Assembly (NCBI GenBank): GCA_963576565.1
Contig: OY755038.1
Coordinates: forward strand, 140,732,206-140,796,205
Length of the DNA: 64,000 nt
Source: Aspidapion aeneum
Lineage: Eukaryota; Arthropoda; Insecta; Coleoptera; Brentidae
Reading direction: 5' to 3'
The stretch's first letter is position 1; every line of letters begins with the position of its first letter. This document shows positions 1 through 10,570 of this stretch, piece after piece. The position numbers and the translations under genes are program-made. Under the pieces are notes generated by a model. It saw only the letters and a program-made list of their open reading frames with translations, searched no databases and was not told the DNA's origin.

Positions 1-199
1 TGAATTTTGCGAAAAACGCGACAGCTGGGTATTTGTGGTTCTGCTACAGATTTTCCCTGCAATATTTTTTAATATTTTAAAAAGCTTAGTATAGCGAGAC
101 TCAAAAGGAAGAAAAAAAAAGTATGTCAGATAAAATCCGCCTCAGAAATTTCTTGACGTGCCAATGTTTATCAAAATCCCCCAAAAATTGACGAAAATA
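1..199. other. Window edge, no gene recognised
   Basis: AT-rich sequence leading into the Jockey reverse transcriptase that becomes recognisable near position 200. It may be decayed coding sequence of the same element, but I cannot align it to a domain. Confidence 0.4.
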
Positions 200-794
200 G
201 CGTTTTGCTGCCCGACCATATCGTAAAACTATGCAACCTAATTAATGCGTCCTTTAGGCTTAGGTATGTACCTTAGCTGTGGAATGTTACAGAAGTTATC
301 ATGATTCCAAAACCGGGAAAACCACTCCATGACGTGTCATCTTACAGGCCAATATCTTTGCTGCCAATTATATCCAAGCCCTATGGAAAATTATTGCTTA
401 AAAGATCATCATAGAAAGACAAGAAATTATTCCATCTCATCAATTTGGTTTTCGAGACAAGCATTCCACGATAGATCAAGTACACAGAATTACTAATATA
501 TTAGAAAAAGCACTAGAAGAGGGAAAGTTTGTTGTGCAGTTTTTCTAGATGTAGCACAAGCATTTGACAAAGTGTGGAATAAAGGCCTTAATTTTAAACT
601 AAAACGGTTTCTGCCAAAACAATATTCGGATATTTTGGAATCATACATATCTGATAGACATTTTAGAGTGAAACAGGAAGACTCATACTCAAATTTAAAA
701 GAAATTCAAGCAGGCGTGCCCCAGGGTAGCCGACTAGGCCCTTATCTATACTTATTTTTAACTTGCAATATCCCAAAGCCAAAAAATTGTCACA
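200..794 (+). pseudogene. Jockey-clade LINE reverse transcriptase, 5' part
   Basis: Decayed reverse transcriptase of a Jockey-type non-LTR retrotransposon. Read across frames it contains, in order, VIMIPKPGKP, SYRPISLLPI, HQFGFRDKHSTIDQVHRITN, DVAQAFDKVWN and AGVPQGSRLGPYLY, which are RT blocks 1-4 in Jockey order. Several frameshifts and stops are present, and only the segment from 572 onward is open. Coding similarity ends around PKPKNCH at 775-793, immediately before the RT block that would carry the catalytic FADD. That missing block starts at 44425 on the same strand, so this is read as the 5' half of an element split by a very large insertion. It is non-functional. Confidence 0.85.
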
Positions 795-870
795 AAGGGC
801 TCGATTCCTTGCAAAACGCCAGTAAAACTGACGCGTCAGTTATGCGGCACACGTCGTTTAGCCTTAGTCA
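795..870 (+). repeat. Inverted terminal repeat, left copy (partner at 44341-44424)
   Basis: Starts AAGGGCTCGATTCCTTGC and includes the palindromic stretch ACTGACGCGTCAGT. The reverse complement of 44341-44424 starts AAGGGCTCGATTCTTTGC and aligns for about 70 bases with a few gaps, including an ACTGACG...CGTCAGT hairpin. Each copy directly abuts a Jockey coding fragment. No clean target-site duplication could be assigned at the two ends. Confidence 0.65.
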
Positions 871-1213
871 CATGTTTTCTGCCGGCTGAAGGCGAATAAC
901 TCCCCCGTTTTTTTTATCTTATTTAATTTTTTAACTAACTTCATTAAAATAATTTTTATAAAATTACATCAAAGAAATAGCGAAGCTAAAAATGATTCCA
1001 CAGCTATGAAACTATGTCTTGGATTTGTGGTTACGGATCAGAATGTTGGAAATAAAATATATTTTTAAAGATTTAATATGGCGGCTGTGATAAGTAGACG
1101 ACATATGTCGAATATTCGATTTTTGCTGTCCCACGACAACTTAAAAACTACTAATTCATTTTCACACTTTATACGTCGTTTTGTTGGTTAAATATTTCCA
1201 AGAATATTTTATA
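871..1213. other. Non-coding AT-rich stretch
   Basis: No open frame of note, no recognisable repeat boundary and no RNA gene seen. It lies between the left inverted repeat and the first foldback element. Confidence 0.5.
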
Positions 1214-1219
1214 TACATA

Positions 1220-3014
1220 CCGGGTGGGCCAAAAAAAACCGGACAATTTTTTTTTCATTATAACTTTTGAACTATACCATCGATTTTAATCGGACAAACT
1301 GCACTTGGCAGATAATTAATTAAAGGTTTTGACTAAACAAAACATCTCAAAATCCAATATGGCGGACGAAATTTAATTGTAGCCTTCAAAAATTCTCTTT
1401 TATTCTTTATTGCGAACATGTTTATTTTATGTTTTAAAATCAGTAAAAAAGCTGCATTCTTGCCACGAATAGCGAGGTACGAATCATCAAAATCAGGTAA
1501 GTGGTTCTAAAAAAATATTTTTGTTTTAACCATTATTTTGAATATTATATGATTGCATTGCCAATCATGTCTGCATTTATTTCCTTATAAATTCATTACT
1601 ACTGAACCGATTTTAATGAAATAAAAAACATCCTAGTGAGTATTGATTGCTTTTTAAAGATCATTATCAAAAATTATCGCCATCTTAATTCTTTAAAATG
1701 ACGTGTTGATTATTATTTTCTGAAAATGTTTTTCTTTTCTTTTAATTTATAGAAAAGCTTTTTCCCCGCACAACGAGGTAGAAATTAAAAAAATTGGTGT
1801 AGTGGTTCTTAAAAAAACTATTTTTGTTTCAGCCATTGTTTTACAGATTATGCGATTGCATTACCAATCCTGTCTGCATTCATTTCCTTATAAACTCATC
1901 ATTACTGAACCGATCTTAGTGAAACAAAAAAAATCATGGCGAGAATTGATTGTTCTTTAAAGTTTGTAATCAAAATTTGCCGATGTCTTAAAAGTTAAGA
2001 CGCCGGACCGAATCATGCAACCGTATAATTTGTAAAACATTGTTTAAAACAAAATTAGATTTTGTGAGAACCACTACATTTTACTAATTTGTAGCCCTTT
2101 ATGCGAAAGAAAAGTAGCGTTTTTTATAAGTTAAAAAAAACTAACAGATCTTTGAAAAATAAAAATAAACAAGCCATTTTGAAAAATCAAGTACGATTCT
2201 GTCCGACATCTTTAATTCTAAGATGACGGCAAATTTCTACCATAATCTTTAAAGGGAATTCACTAAAATCGGTTCAGTCATAACGAATTTATAAGGAAAT
2301 GAATGCAGACAGGATTGGCAATGCAATCGTATAATCTGTAAAACAATGGTTGAAACAAAAATAGATTTTTTTGAGCACCACCACACCAATTGTTTTAATT
2401 TGTACCTCTTTATGCGGGAGAAAAGTGGTGCTTTTTCTATAAATTAAAAAAAATTAAAACGTTTTCGGAAAATATGAATAAAAACGCCATTTTGAAGAAT
2501 CAATTATGATTCTGTCCGCCATGTTAAATTTTAAGATGGTGGTAACCTTTGATAATGATATTTAAAAAGCGATCAATTCTCACCAGGATGTTTTTTATTT
2601 CATTAAAATCGGTTCAGTAGTAATGAATTTATAAGGAAACAAATGTAGACATGATTGGCAAGGCAATCGTATAATATTCAAAATAATGGTTAAAACAACA
2701 ATATTTTTTTTGCGAACCACTTAACTGATTTTGATGATTCCTACCTCGCTGTTCGTGGCAAGAATGCAGCTTTTTTACTGATTTTAAAAAATAAAATAAG
2801 CATGTTCGCAACACAAAAATAAACGAGCATCTCTGAAGGGTACAATTTAATTTCGTCTGCCATATTGGATTTTGAGATGGCGGACAAAAATATATATTTA
2901 GTCAAAACTTTGATTAATTCTCTGCCCAGTGCAGTTCGTCCCATTAAAATCGATGGTATAGGTTAAAAGTTGTAATGAAAAAAAAATTGTCCGGTTTTTT
3001 TTTGGCCCAACCGG
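1220..3014. mobile_element. 1.8-kb palindromic foldback-type element, non-autonomous
   Basis: The two halves are reverse complements over almost their full length. The left end reads CCGGGTGGGCC and the right end GGCCCAACCGG, so the terminal 11 bases pair with one mismatch. Both ends are flanked by TACATA (1214-1219 and 3015-3020), fitting a 6-bp duplication or a TA duplication of the mariner type. Each arm of about 0.9 kb contains two diverged copies of a ~300-bp unit, for example around 1500-1680 and 1800-1980, sharing a stretch that ends CTGAACCGATTTT. No transposase is encoded; the short minus-strand frames inside are by-products of the palindrome. The centre is near 2110. Confidence 0.8.
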
Positions 3015-3020
3015 TACATA

Positions 3021-3470
3021 TTGGAAAATGTTTTAACTTTTTTTCAATTCCTTTTATTGATATTTTTTTACAGATTTTTTTGAAAAAAAAAGATATACAC
3101 TGAGAGAAGAATTTTGTAACAATAACAAACATTTTGTAACTGTTACCAAATGCGTTGCCCATATTTGGCTTATTAGATATTTGTTTGCAGGTAACAATTC
3201 AGACATTTCAACAATTGAAACAAATATTTGTTAATAAAAACAAAATCGTCTGGTAATATTTAAAAAAAGCTACATCAAGCACTAATATATTGTTGGTATT
3301 TAAAAATATATGTGAGTTTAATTATTAATATACTGTATATTTATTATAAGGATCATTCTTATTTAATATTAAATTAATTAATTATGGGTTATTATATAAT
3401 TAGTAGCTGTAATTATATTTAGTTATTTTGCATTAATAAGGTATTTGTAGGTTTCACGTTCTGTTTAAAA
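3021..3470. other. Non-coding stretch with a TTTGTTAATAA-type repeat fragment
   Basis: Contains a segment beginning TACACTGAGAGAAG near 3099, with AAATATTTGTTAATAA further on. The same motif occurs near 12050 and 12630, where it precedes TTTTCAGTGTAATA. This suggests a shared MITE family with TACACTGA-type ends. No coding signal. Confidence 0.4.
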
Positions 3471-3472
3471 TA

Positions 3473-3899
3473 CAGGGTGTTCATTTTAAAACTTCCCACC
3501 CCAGATTTCTTGAAAATGATTTTTTTTTTTTTTAAAGCCAAAACACGTCAATTAATTTATTAAGGAGGACAAATTCTGGCTATCTTAAAATTGTTGTAGT
3601 ACACACCCACTTTGAGGGGTACATTTTACCCCTATATTTTGAATATAGAAAGTGGGTCAATTGACACTTTTTTTTGAAGGTTTCTTAAATATCTTTACAA
3701 AGGTGTACAAATTTTGAAAATCTATCAATTTGTTTTTGACATATTCACTTATTTTTTCAAAGGGGGTGTGTACTACAAAAACTATAAGATAGCCAAAATG
3801 TGTCCTCCTTAATAAATTAATTGACATGTTTTTACTTTTTCTCAAAAAAAAATCATTTTCGAGAAATCTTGGTTGGGAAGTTTTAAAATGAACACCCTG
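3473..3899. mobile_element. 427-bp mariner-like MITE
   Basis: Begins CAGGGTGTTCATTTTAAAAC and ends with its reverse complement, GTTTTAAAATGAACACCCTG. It is flanked on both sides by TA (3471-3472 and 3900-3901), the target-site duplication of the Tc1/mariner superfamily. The inverted repeats extend inward about 150 bases, including TTAATTTATTAAGGAGGACA on the left and its mirror near 3810. No transposase is present. Confidence 0.85.
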
Positions 3900-3909
3900 T
3901 ATATTTCGA

Positions 3910-4069
3910 TAGGGTTAATGGAAATAAGGACACCACTTTTGATCACACACCTGTATTTCTTCGTCTTCCTCAGGCTAGACACCTTAGCCTTAGGAAGACG
4001 AAAATGGATCGTCGAAAAGAAATAAAGTTGTGTGATCAAAATTGGTGTCTTTTTTCCCATTAACCCTAT
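3910..4069. mobile_element. 160-bp MITE-like palindrome
   Basis: Inverted ends TAGGGTTAATGG and CCATTAACCCTA. The pairing continues inward through AAGGACACCA/TGGTGTCTTT, TTTTGATCACAC/GTGTGATCAAAA and CGTCTTCCTCAGGCT/AGCCTTAGGAAGACG, so nearly the whole unit can form one hairpin. It lies 10 bp from the preceding MITE. Confidence 0.7.
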
Positions 4070-4303
4070 AGAAATGAATAAGGTATAGAATAATAAGAGA
4101 ATTTTAATAATAATAAAAAGCAAGTTGTTTTGATGAAAAATATTTATTTGTATTTTATTATAAAAGTGGAGTCAAATTTTTTTATGGTGGCTGGTAATCT
4201 TTGTTTTTTTTGGAAAGGTTGGTTAATGAAATATACACACGTTTGTTCCATGTGAGATGCACACAAAATTTTGTCAAATCTAACATAAACTGATTTTACC
4301 TCA

Positions 4304-4955
4304 CTATAAGTTCGGGGACTCCACCATTATGAAAGGCCGCATGGGTAGCCCGTGTTTTTTTAAAATGTTTCTCCTTTGTTCAATTACTTCCTCCACCTTC
4401 AAGTCAGTGCTGACCTGAAAAAGAAAATAAATTTTATATATTTGTAAATTTAATACAGAACCAGTGGCGTATATAAGGGGGGGCCTGGGCCCCCCTTTAA
4501 AGTTAAGTTTTCTTAGATATTTTCCACATATTTTATGAATATAAACATAAAATAGCCTAAAATACTGCCTCATGAGGTCTCGCCCCCCCCCCCCCCGAAA
4601 CCGTCTCGCCCCCTCCCCCGATTTTTTTTCTATATACGCCACTGTGCAGAGAATCAAATGTTTGCTTTAAGTTAAAAGGTTTAAACTTCACATTCTCATA
4701 CTAAAGGCTCTTTGCTTAAAAATCTTTAATAATTAATTCAAAGAATTGAAGCCATGATTCAAATGACATCAAATTTAAAATTATTAAAATCACACAATAC
4801 AAATATAAAGCATTCTAAAAAAAATAATAAATAACACTTACTATGTTATTGTGGACGACCAAAGCCAGATTGTTTCCATCTTTAAGCGGATATCTGAAAC
4901 AAAAAAAGAGTATGAATTTTATATTAAAAACAAATAAAACTTACGCCTGTGGATA
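4304..4955 (-). CDS. Terminal exons of an unidentified spliced gene
   Basis: Not recognised as any known family. Minus-strand evidence for a gene: a 52-nt segment (4842-4893) is bounded by a strong acceptor (TTTTTTTGTTTCAG) and donor (GTAAGT). The last exon (4304-4414) is preceded by a pyrimidine-rich acceptor ending TTTTTCAG and runs open to TAG. Joining them in phase gives one frame, with YPLKDGNNLALVVHNNI followed by VSTDLKVEEVIEQRRNILKK and ending RPFIMVESPNL. Upstream, a donor GC|GTAAGT at 4945 would supply KYPQA in phase, but its exon start is unclear because an in-frame TAA lies about 37 bases upstream of the donor. Introns would be 427 and 51 bp. The longer intron contains a hAT-like MITE. 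This could be a host gene 3' end or a captured fragment. Confidence 0.5.
4462..4644. mobile_element. hAT-like MITE inside a putative intron
   Basis: Ends CAGTGGCGTATATA and TATATACGCCACTG are inverted repeats of a type common to non-autonomous hAT elements in insects. Flanking octamers TACAGAAC and TGCAGAGA match at 5 of 8 positions, a degenerate duplication at best. The interior has C- and G-homopolymer runs and the sequence TTAGATATTTTCCACATATT, shared with the fragment at 15173-15350, so the two belong to one family. Confidence 0.7.
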
Positions 4956-5473
4956 CTTGTCGACAATTAGCACATAAATCAGTTAATTAAAAATCAATCC
5001 TATTTACTGTTTGTTTATAAAGCAATCAGTTTCCACAGAACAAAAAGTTTATACAATGAATACGTTTTTATTCTTGAAGCTATATTTCTACCTTTAAAGC
5101 GTTATTCCTGATGACTTTTTGTTCACTTTGACTCTTGCAACCAAAACACCATTATGATCCCATAAAAATACCCGCGTATTTAGGTCTGTATTAGCACAAA
5201 ATCTATACTTTGTTTGGTCAATGTTCTTCCCAAAACATGGCGTCCCCTTAATTTTTGGGCACAGTGTCTACAGAGACATTTCTCTATGAGTGTCTGCGAC
5301 GGTCTGTAATACAATGCTACGTAGGGTGTCGGGTCGGTTCGGTCTAGACCGCGGCTCATACTTAGGGGAGATCGGGGCTCGTTGGGCATAGGGGCACGTT
5401 GAGAAACCCCTATTAACTCGACAATTAGACGTCAGCTGCCAGCGCCACCCACGTGGCAAAGTCGCCTTTGCTC
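4956..5473. other. Non-coding stretch left of the LOA/I LINE
   Basis: No gene identified. The minus strand near 5100-5220 contains a short open stretch (residues like NTRVFLWDHNGVLVARVKV) that looks coding but meets a stop, and I could not assign it to a family. The segment 5260-5470 is GC-richer and contains a TCGGGTCGGTTCGGTC microsatellite-like run. Confidence 0.35.
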
Positions 5474-5480
5474 ATGCATT

Positions 5481-5498
5481 AGTAGTAGTAGTAGTAGT
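5481..5498. repeat. (AGT)n microsatellite, 3' tail of the LOA/I LINE
   Basis: Six AGT units. On the minus strand this is the extreme 3' end of the LINE at 5484-9736. A simple trinucleotide tail instead of poly(A) is usual in several LINE clades of the I/R1 group. Confidence 0.8.
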
Positions 5499-5568
5499 GT
5501 GGGGTAGGCTCTAGGCCTGGCGACTAGGCACATGAAGCGCCCTTTTCGCCAACCCCCGGGCATCCCCC

Positions 5569-8500
5569 CTACTGCGTCCTTCCCTCGCTAAGGAATCTGC
5601 CCGTCTTCTGTACAAAGGCCAGAATATCGGGCCACCTCAGATTCAGAAGGTCCTCCGTCTCAAAGGCCTCCTCTTCGAATACCTCTCTTCTTGCCTCCTT
5701 GTATGCTTCACATGATGAGAGAAAATGCGCCGAGGTCTCGTCCTCGGCCCAACATCGCTCGCACGTCGCGTCCTCCTTCACTCTCATCTTTGCCAGGTGT
5801 CCTTGTAGGACGCAGTGTCCGGTCAGGACTCCCACTATGGCTCCCACCTCTCTTCGTGTTCTACGGAGCAGCCATTCCCTACGGGATTTGCTGTAGCCTG
5901 TCACATACTCCTTCGCCTGTCTGGCGTTTCCTGTGTTAGTCCACTCCCTTTGTATCTCTTTCTGGGTCCACTCTGTTAGGGCCGACTTCATTTGCCCTCT
6001 TGTGAGCCCCAGGAACGGTTCTGGCCCGACGCATTTCTGCTGGGGTCCTCCTCTGGCGAGTCTGTCCGCTTTCTCGTTTCCGGGGACTCCCACGTGACCT
6101 GGGACCCATACGAGCTCTACCTCTCTTACGCCGGCCAATTCCTGAAGTGCATCCGCACACTCCTGCACCAAACCTGCGGACATGGTTGGTTTACACAGTG
6201 CTTTCAGCGCAGCTTGACTGTCTGAACAGATGCAGAGGCGTTTTCCTGTTTCGTTCCTAATTTCTTCCTCCCATGTTAACGCCAGTATAGCGTAAACCTC
6301 TGCCTGGAAGACTGTTGCATTGGATCCCAGCGGGTAGCTTTTTCCAATGCTCTTGCTTTCCACGTACACTCCTGCACCGGTCGAATTCCGGTCTGTCAGC
6401 CTTGATCCGTCTGTATAGCAGACCGTGGCGTCGCTAAGGAGTTCAACTCCGTCCTCCTTCCATGCATCCCTTGGTGGTATGGTTACACGGTATCTCCTTT
6501 TCTCCCTTAACCGCTTTTCTGGCATCGCTAGCCTGTACGTCGATAAAGGAATCTCCTTTTCCGTCACAGTCGCGATCTCCGAATGTCCTTTTTGTCCACC
6601 GCTCCTTCTCCACACGCCCGCGTCCCTTATCCTAAGGTATGCTGCCATCGCTTCCTTCTTTATCCAGGTGGACAGCGATGGGAGACCCAGGATGGTATTC
6701 AGGGCTATGTTAGGAGTCGACCTTAGAGCTCCGGTGATGCTCAAGGTCGCCAGCGTCTGCATGCTTTCGAGCTTTTTGGCGTTAGTGGTTTTCATTGCCC
6801 CCGGCCACCAAACCACGGATCCGTATTGGATCCTCGGTCTTATGATGGCCGTGTAGATCCAGTGCATGATCCTTGGGCTGAGTCCCCACTTTCTTCCTAC
6901 CACCCTTCTTACTTGCCAGAATGTTTTTATCGTCTTTGTTGTGAGTCGGTCTATATGTTGTTTCCAGCTTAGTTTACTGTCTAGCACCATCCCCAGGTAC
7001 TTAACCTCTTGCGATAGTGCAAGTGGTCTTCCGTACATTTGTGGTGCTTTGAAGCCTACTATCTTCCTCTTCTTTGTAAAGAGAACCATTTCCGTCTTGC
7101 TGGGGTTGACGGAGAGGCCGTTCTCTTGGCACCAGTTCTCTATTAGTTTGCACGCCCTTTGCATCCTTTCGCAAATTACGCCTAGGAACTTCCCTGGTAC
7201 TATAACCAGTCCGTCGTCGGCGTACGCTTTGCCGTCAAATCCTTGTTCTTCCAGTTTGTGAAGTAGACTCTCCATTATAAGGCACCAGAGGTGTGGAGAT
7301 AGGCAGTTGCCCTGGGGGCAGCCTCCTTTTACCCTCCTCTTGACCTGGACGTCCTTCATACTTGCCTCCACTTCTCTCTCCTGCAAGGCCATCTCGGTCC
7401 ATGATATGAGGACCGGGTTGATGCCCTTTTTCTGCATTGCTCGACTTATTGAGCTTGTTCTTGCCTTATCAAAGGCTCCTTCGACGTCAAAGAAAACTGA
7501 CAGTGCATATTCCTTGTTTTCGAGAGCTTTTTCTATCCTTTGCACGGTTGTATGGAGGGCTGTATCCGTAGATCTACCCTTCTAGTATGCATGCTGTTCT
7601 TTATGGAGAGGGGATGCTTTGAGTGGTACCTCTATGAGGTACCTGTCAACCATTTTCTCCAATGCCTTCATCAAAAATGATGTCAAACTTATGGGCCGGA
7701 ATGATTTTGCGGTGGTGTAATCTTTCTTCCCTTCTTTGGGTATGAATACTACCCTGGCTTTCCTCCACATTTGTGGGACATAGGCCAAAGCTATGCTTGC
7801 CTGGAATATCCCTTTCAGGTGGGGTAACAGCGACTCAAGGCCCTTTTGCAGTAGAGCTGGGAAGATTTCGTCCGGCCCCGCTGCCTTAAACGGAAAGAAG
7901 CTTTGGACTGCCCAGGATACCGCTTCGTCGGTTACGATTTCGGCCGCTAGGCTCCAATCTGGGGCGGTTATTAAGTGGTTTTCGTCCTGGGCAGCCTCTG
8001 TGGGGTCCCTCTCGCCTGGGAAATGTGTCGCCAGGAGATGTTCGAGAGACTCTTCTGCAGATTTCGTCCATGTTCCTTCCTGTGTCTTAAATACGCCTAT
8101 AGCTTCCTCCTTTTCTTGACTTAGCAGTTTCATCAGTCTGGCGGCGTCTGGAAGGCTTTCCAAGGCCTTGTGCGCATCCCAGGCTTCTTCTGTGTCCTCT
8201 CTCATTGCTCTCCTGAAGGTGTTCCTGGTGTTCCTTTTGAGCTGCTCTAGCTCATTGTTTCACCATGGTAACTTTTTCTGGGGAGCTTTTTTAAGAGGAC
8301 ACGCCTTTTCATAGTTGCAGACTATGCTGCGCTGCACCCGCGTTAGAGCTTCCTCTAATTCTTCTTTTGAAGATACATTCCTAAATGTCCCGCTAAGACT
8401 GTTTTCTAGACCTTCCAGATAGGTGGCCCAGTTTGTAAGTCTTGGGTTTCTTCTTAGTTCTGGTGGTTGTGTCTCACCTGTGATCTCGAACTCAAGCATC

Positions 8501-9276
8501 CTGTGATCCGAGTTCGATATCTCTGGCGAGACACGCCAGTTTATAATTTCCTTTTCTATGCCTCGCGTTGCCAATGTTATGTCTAGAACTTCAGTGCGGG
8601 TTCTTGTCACAAATGTTGGCTCGCACCCCTGATTTAGTATTTCTAAATCTGTACCGCTAAGGAATTCAAGTAGAGCTGCCCCCCTCCCGTTTATATTGGA
8701 GCTACCCCACACTGTGTGATGTGCGTTTGCATCACATCCTATTACGAGTTTCAGATCATTACCTTTAGCATACCTAATAATATCAATTAATTCTTCGGAT
8801 GGTGGTGGTTGTGCGCTATCATATGGGAGGTACGCACTACATAAAATAATGTGTCTTTTTCTACCACTCACCTGGTACTCAATCCGCACCGCTGTGACAT
8901 CCCTGGAACCTAGTTGTGGTAAAGGTATCACGTTGAGGTTCCTGGTTGCCACGATGCAGCTCCTTCGTCCTTCCGCTTCCTCTTTGCCGGTGTAGGTGTT
9001 GTATCCGGCCATCCTTAGACCACTTATTGTTCCCCTAAAAAGAAGTGGTTGTTGTATTAAGACAACCTCCCACCTTTTGCGAGCAAGTTTGCAAACCAGT
9101 TCGCTGGTTGCTGCATGCTCGTGGTGGAGATTGATCTGACTTACCCTTATACGTTCCATGGTGGCGGTCCTCTCCATGGGGGGGTTTCGGCCTTTACTTT
9201 CCTGGTGGGGGGGCGGTGGGCCCTCCGGGGGCGCGTCGGGCAGCCGAACTATATCCGTGACCTCTGCTAACGGCAA
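5569..9276 (-). pseudogene. LINE ORF2: endonuclease, reverse transcriptase and RNase H
   Basis: About 1,235 codons in a single frame broken by only two nonsense codons. Order: an APE-type endonuclease (9276-8260) with CDANAHHTVWGS and the terminal SDHRM motif; an RT with RPISLTSFLMKALEK, VFFDVEGAFDKA, GGCPQGNCLSPHLW and the catalytic YADD (AYADDGLVIV); an RNase H with CYTDGSR, FQAEVYAI, CSDSQAALKAL and the final HVGVPGNEKADRLA, all acidic residues present; and a C-terminal zinc-knuckle-like stretch with paired cysteines followed by SAHFLSSC. One stop is a TGA after KKLPW near 8259. The other is a TAG after KEQHAY near 7580. No frameshift was found. The start at 9276 is 10 bp after the ORF1 stop. 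The encoded enzyme would nick DNA and prime reverse transcription at the target. Confidence 0.9.
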
Positions 9277-9286
9277 AGGTCACGAG

Positions 9287-9724
9287 CTAATAGTAGAGCG
9301 TCCAACGGGCCTCCTCTAATCGGTCCACCACCTCCCTAGACACCCGGAAAGTGAGATGCCACCCCCCAGGTCCTCCTGTTGTGGCCACATGTCTCCACCC
9401 CGGAACGTCCATGGAGCGGTTCTGGAGGTGGAGGATGCGCAGCAGCCACCCTACATCCACTTCTTCCTGGCTCCGTACCCAGAAGCTGATCCTTTCTGGC
9501 CAGGGGGCCTCGTCAGCTCTTATCGGCATAAACGACGCAACCTGGACAGAAAGGGTCTGCTGTAGAAGCCAGTCCCTGGTGAGAGTGTCGTGGGTGGTGA
9601 CCAAAAACCAGTCCGGGTCGACCACCCCCGAATTGTGGAAGCGAAGCTCCAGACCTGGTTCCCCTCCCTCGGGGCCCTCCATGGTCCGGATCATCGCCTC
9701 CACAATTGCTCTCCTCAGGGGCAA
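9287..9724 (-). CDS. LINE ORF1 C-terminal part
   Basis: 145 residues, open to TAG at 9287. Contains DPDWFLVTTHDTLTRDWLL and GWHLTFRVSREVVDRLEEA, which resemble the conserved ORF1 domain (DUF4780-like) found in I/R1-group LINEs and thought to act in RNA binding. The N-terminal part of ORF1 is missing because the element is truncated at the duplication at 9737. It lies immediately upstream of ORF2 on the same strand. The family assignment is from residue pattern only. Confidence 0.6.
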   Translation of the reverse strand: MPLRRAIVEAMIRTMEGPEGGEPGLELRFHNSGVVDPDWFLVTTHDTLTRDWLLQQTLSVQVASFMPIRADEAPWPERISFWVRSQEEVDVGWLLRILHLQNRSMDVPGWRHVATTGGPGGWHLTFRVSREVVDRLEEARWTLYY

Positions 9725-9808
9725 GGCTCAAGGGCAATGCATTAGTCCGCAGTGAGAATCTGTGATGTGTGTATCTCGAAGAAACCGATTTTGACCTATT
9801 CTTTTTTG

Positions 9809-10570
9809 CTCTGTAACGAAATAGCGCGTATCAAAATAGCGCGTATCAAAATAGCGCGTATCAAAACAGCGCTTTTCAAAACAGCGCGTTTTCAGAATAG
9901 CGCGTGTTCAAAATAGCGCGTATTAAAATAGCGCGTGTTCAAAATAGCGCGTATCAAAATAGCACGTGATCAGAATAGCGCGTATCAAAATAGCGCGTAT
10001 TAAAAATAGCGCGTATCAGGTCTGCTTAGGTATATTCACCTAAACAGTTTGAGCAAGGTCAGATAAGTTATACTTACTTAACCGTTAAATAAACCGATGG
10101 CTTGCTATACTAAAAATGTTTCGGTTTGGTTCGGTTCATTTCAGTTCGGTGCGGTTTGAATCGGTTCGGTTCGGTTCGGTTTGGTGAATATCTTACAAAG
10201 AGACCCCTTACTCGAACTATTTTGTAACAGTGACGTTTGTAATGGCGATCTTTCAAAACGCGGTATTTTTAGACGCGCTATTTTGAACACATGGTATTTT
10301 AAACACGCGCTATTTTGATACGCGCTATTTTGAATACGCGCTATTTTGATACGCGCTATTTTGAACACGCGCCATTTTGATACGCGCTGTTTTGATACGC
10401 GCTATTTTGATACGCGTTATTTTGAACACGCGCCATTATGATACGCGCTATTTTGAAAACGCGCCGTTGTGATACGCGCTATTTTGATCACGCGCTATTT
10501 TGAAAACGCGCTCAAATGAGCGCGCTATTTTGATACGCGCTATTTTGATACGCGCTATTTCACTACAGAG
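9809..10570. mobile_element. Foldback element made of 15-bp tandem units
   Basis: The left arm (about 9820-10020) is a tandem array of AGCGCGTATCAAAAT and close variants. The right arm (about 10255-10560) is the same array inverted (ATTTTGATACGCGCT). The outermost bases are also inverted: CTCTGTAACGAAATAG on the left and CTATTTCACTACAGAG on the right. A non-repetitive core of about 230 bp separates the arms and includes a CGGTT microsatellite. Inverted arms built from short tandem units are the hallmark of Foldback-type elements. No transposase frame is present. Confidence 0.75.
10128..10190. repeat. (CGGTT)n microsatellite in the foldback core
   Basis: Degenerate to perfect TTCGG units, best preserved at 10160-10182. 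The same pentamer array occurs at 16371-16388 and 29490-29516. Confidence 0.75.

Larger units (their letters stand above)
5484..9736 (-). mobile_element. LOA/I-type LINE, 5'-truncated, with 10-bp target-site duplications
   Basis: A minus-strand non-LTR retrotransposon flanked by perfect ATGCATTAGT duplications (5474-5483 and 9737-9746). Its 3' end is a trinucleotide tail. It carries the C-terminal part of ORF1, then ORF2 with endonuclease, reverse transcriptase, RNase H and a cysteine/histidine C-terminal motif. An RNase H after the RT places it with the I/LOA side of LINE diversity rather than Jockey or CR1. It is GC-richer than its surroundings and only lightly decayed, suggesting a fairly recent insertion. 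Confidence 0.9.

Noticed and set aside
3842..4123. 93-codon minus-strand protein
   Set aside because: It lies entirely across two MITEs and their inverted repeats.
5691..7585. Several plus-strand frames opposite the LOA/I LINE
   Set aside because: Antisense shadows of the GC-rich ORF2; none has recognisable motifs.
10128..10190. (CGGTT)n as an interstitial telomere array
   Set aside because: Known insect telomere repeats are of the TTAGG/TCAGG type. The arrays here are short, degenerate and found at unrelated sites (also 16371 and 29490), so they are ordinary microsatellites.
9820..10560. CRISPR-like short repeats
   Set aside because: The 15-bp units are contiguous with no unique spacers and are inverted in the second half, in a eukaryotic transposon-rich context.
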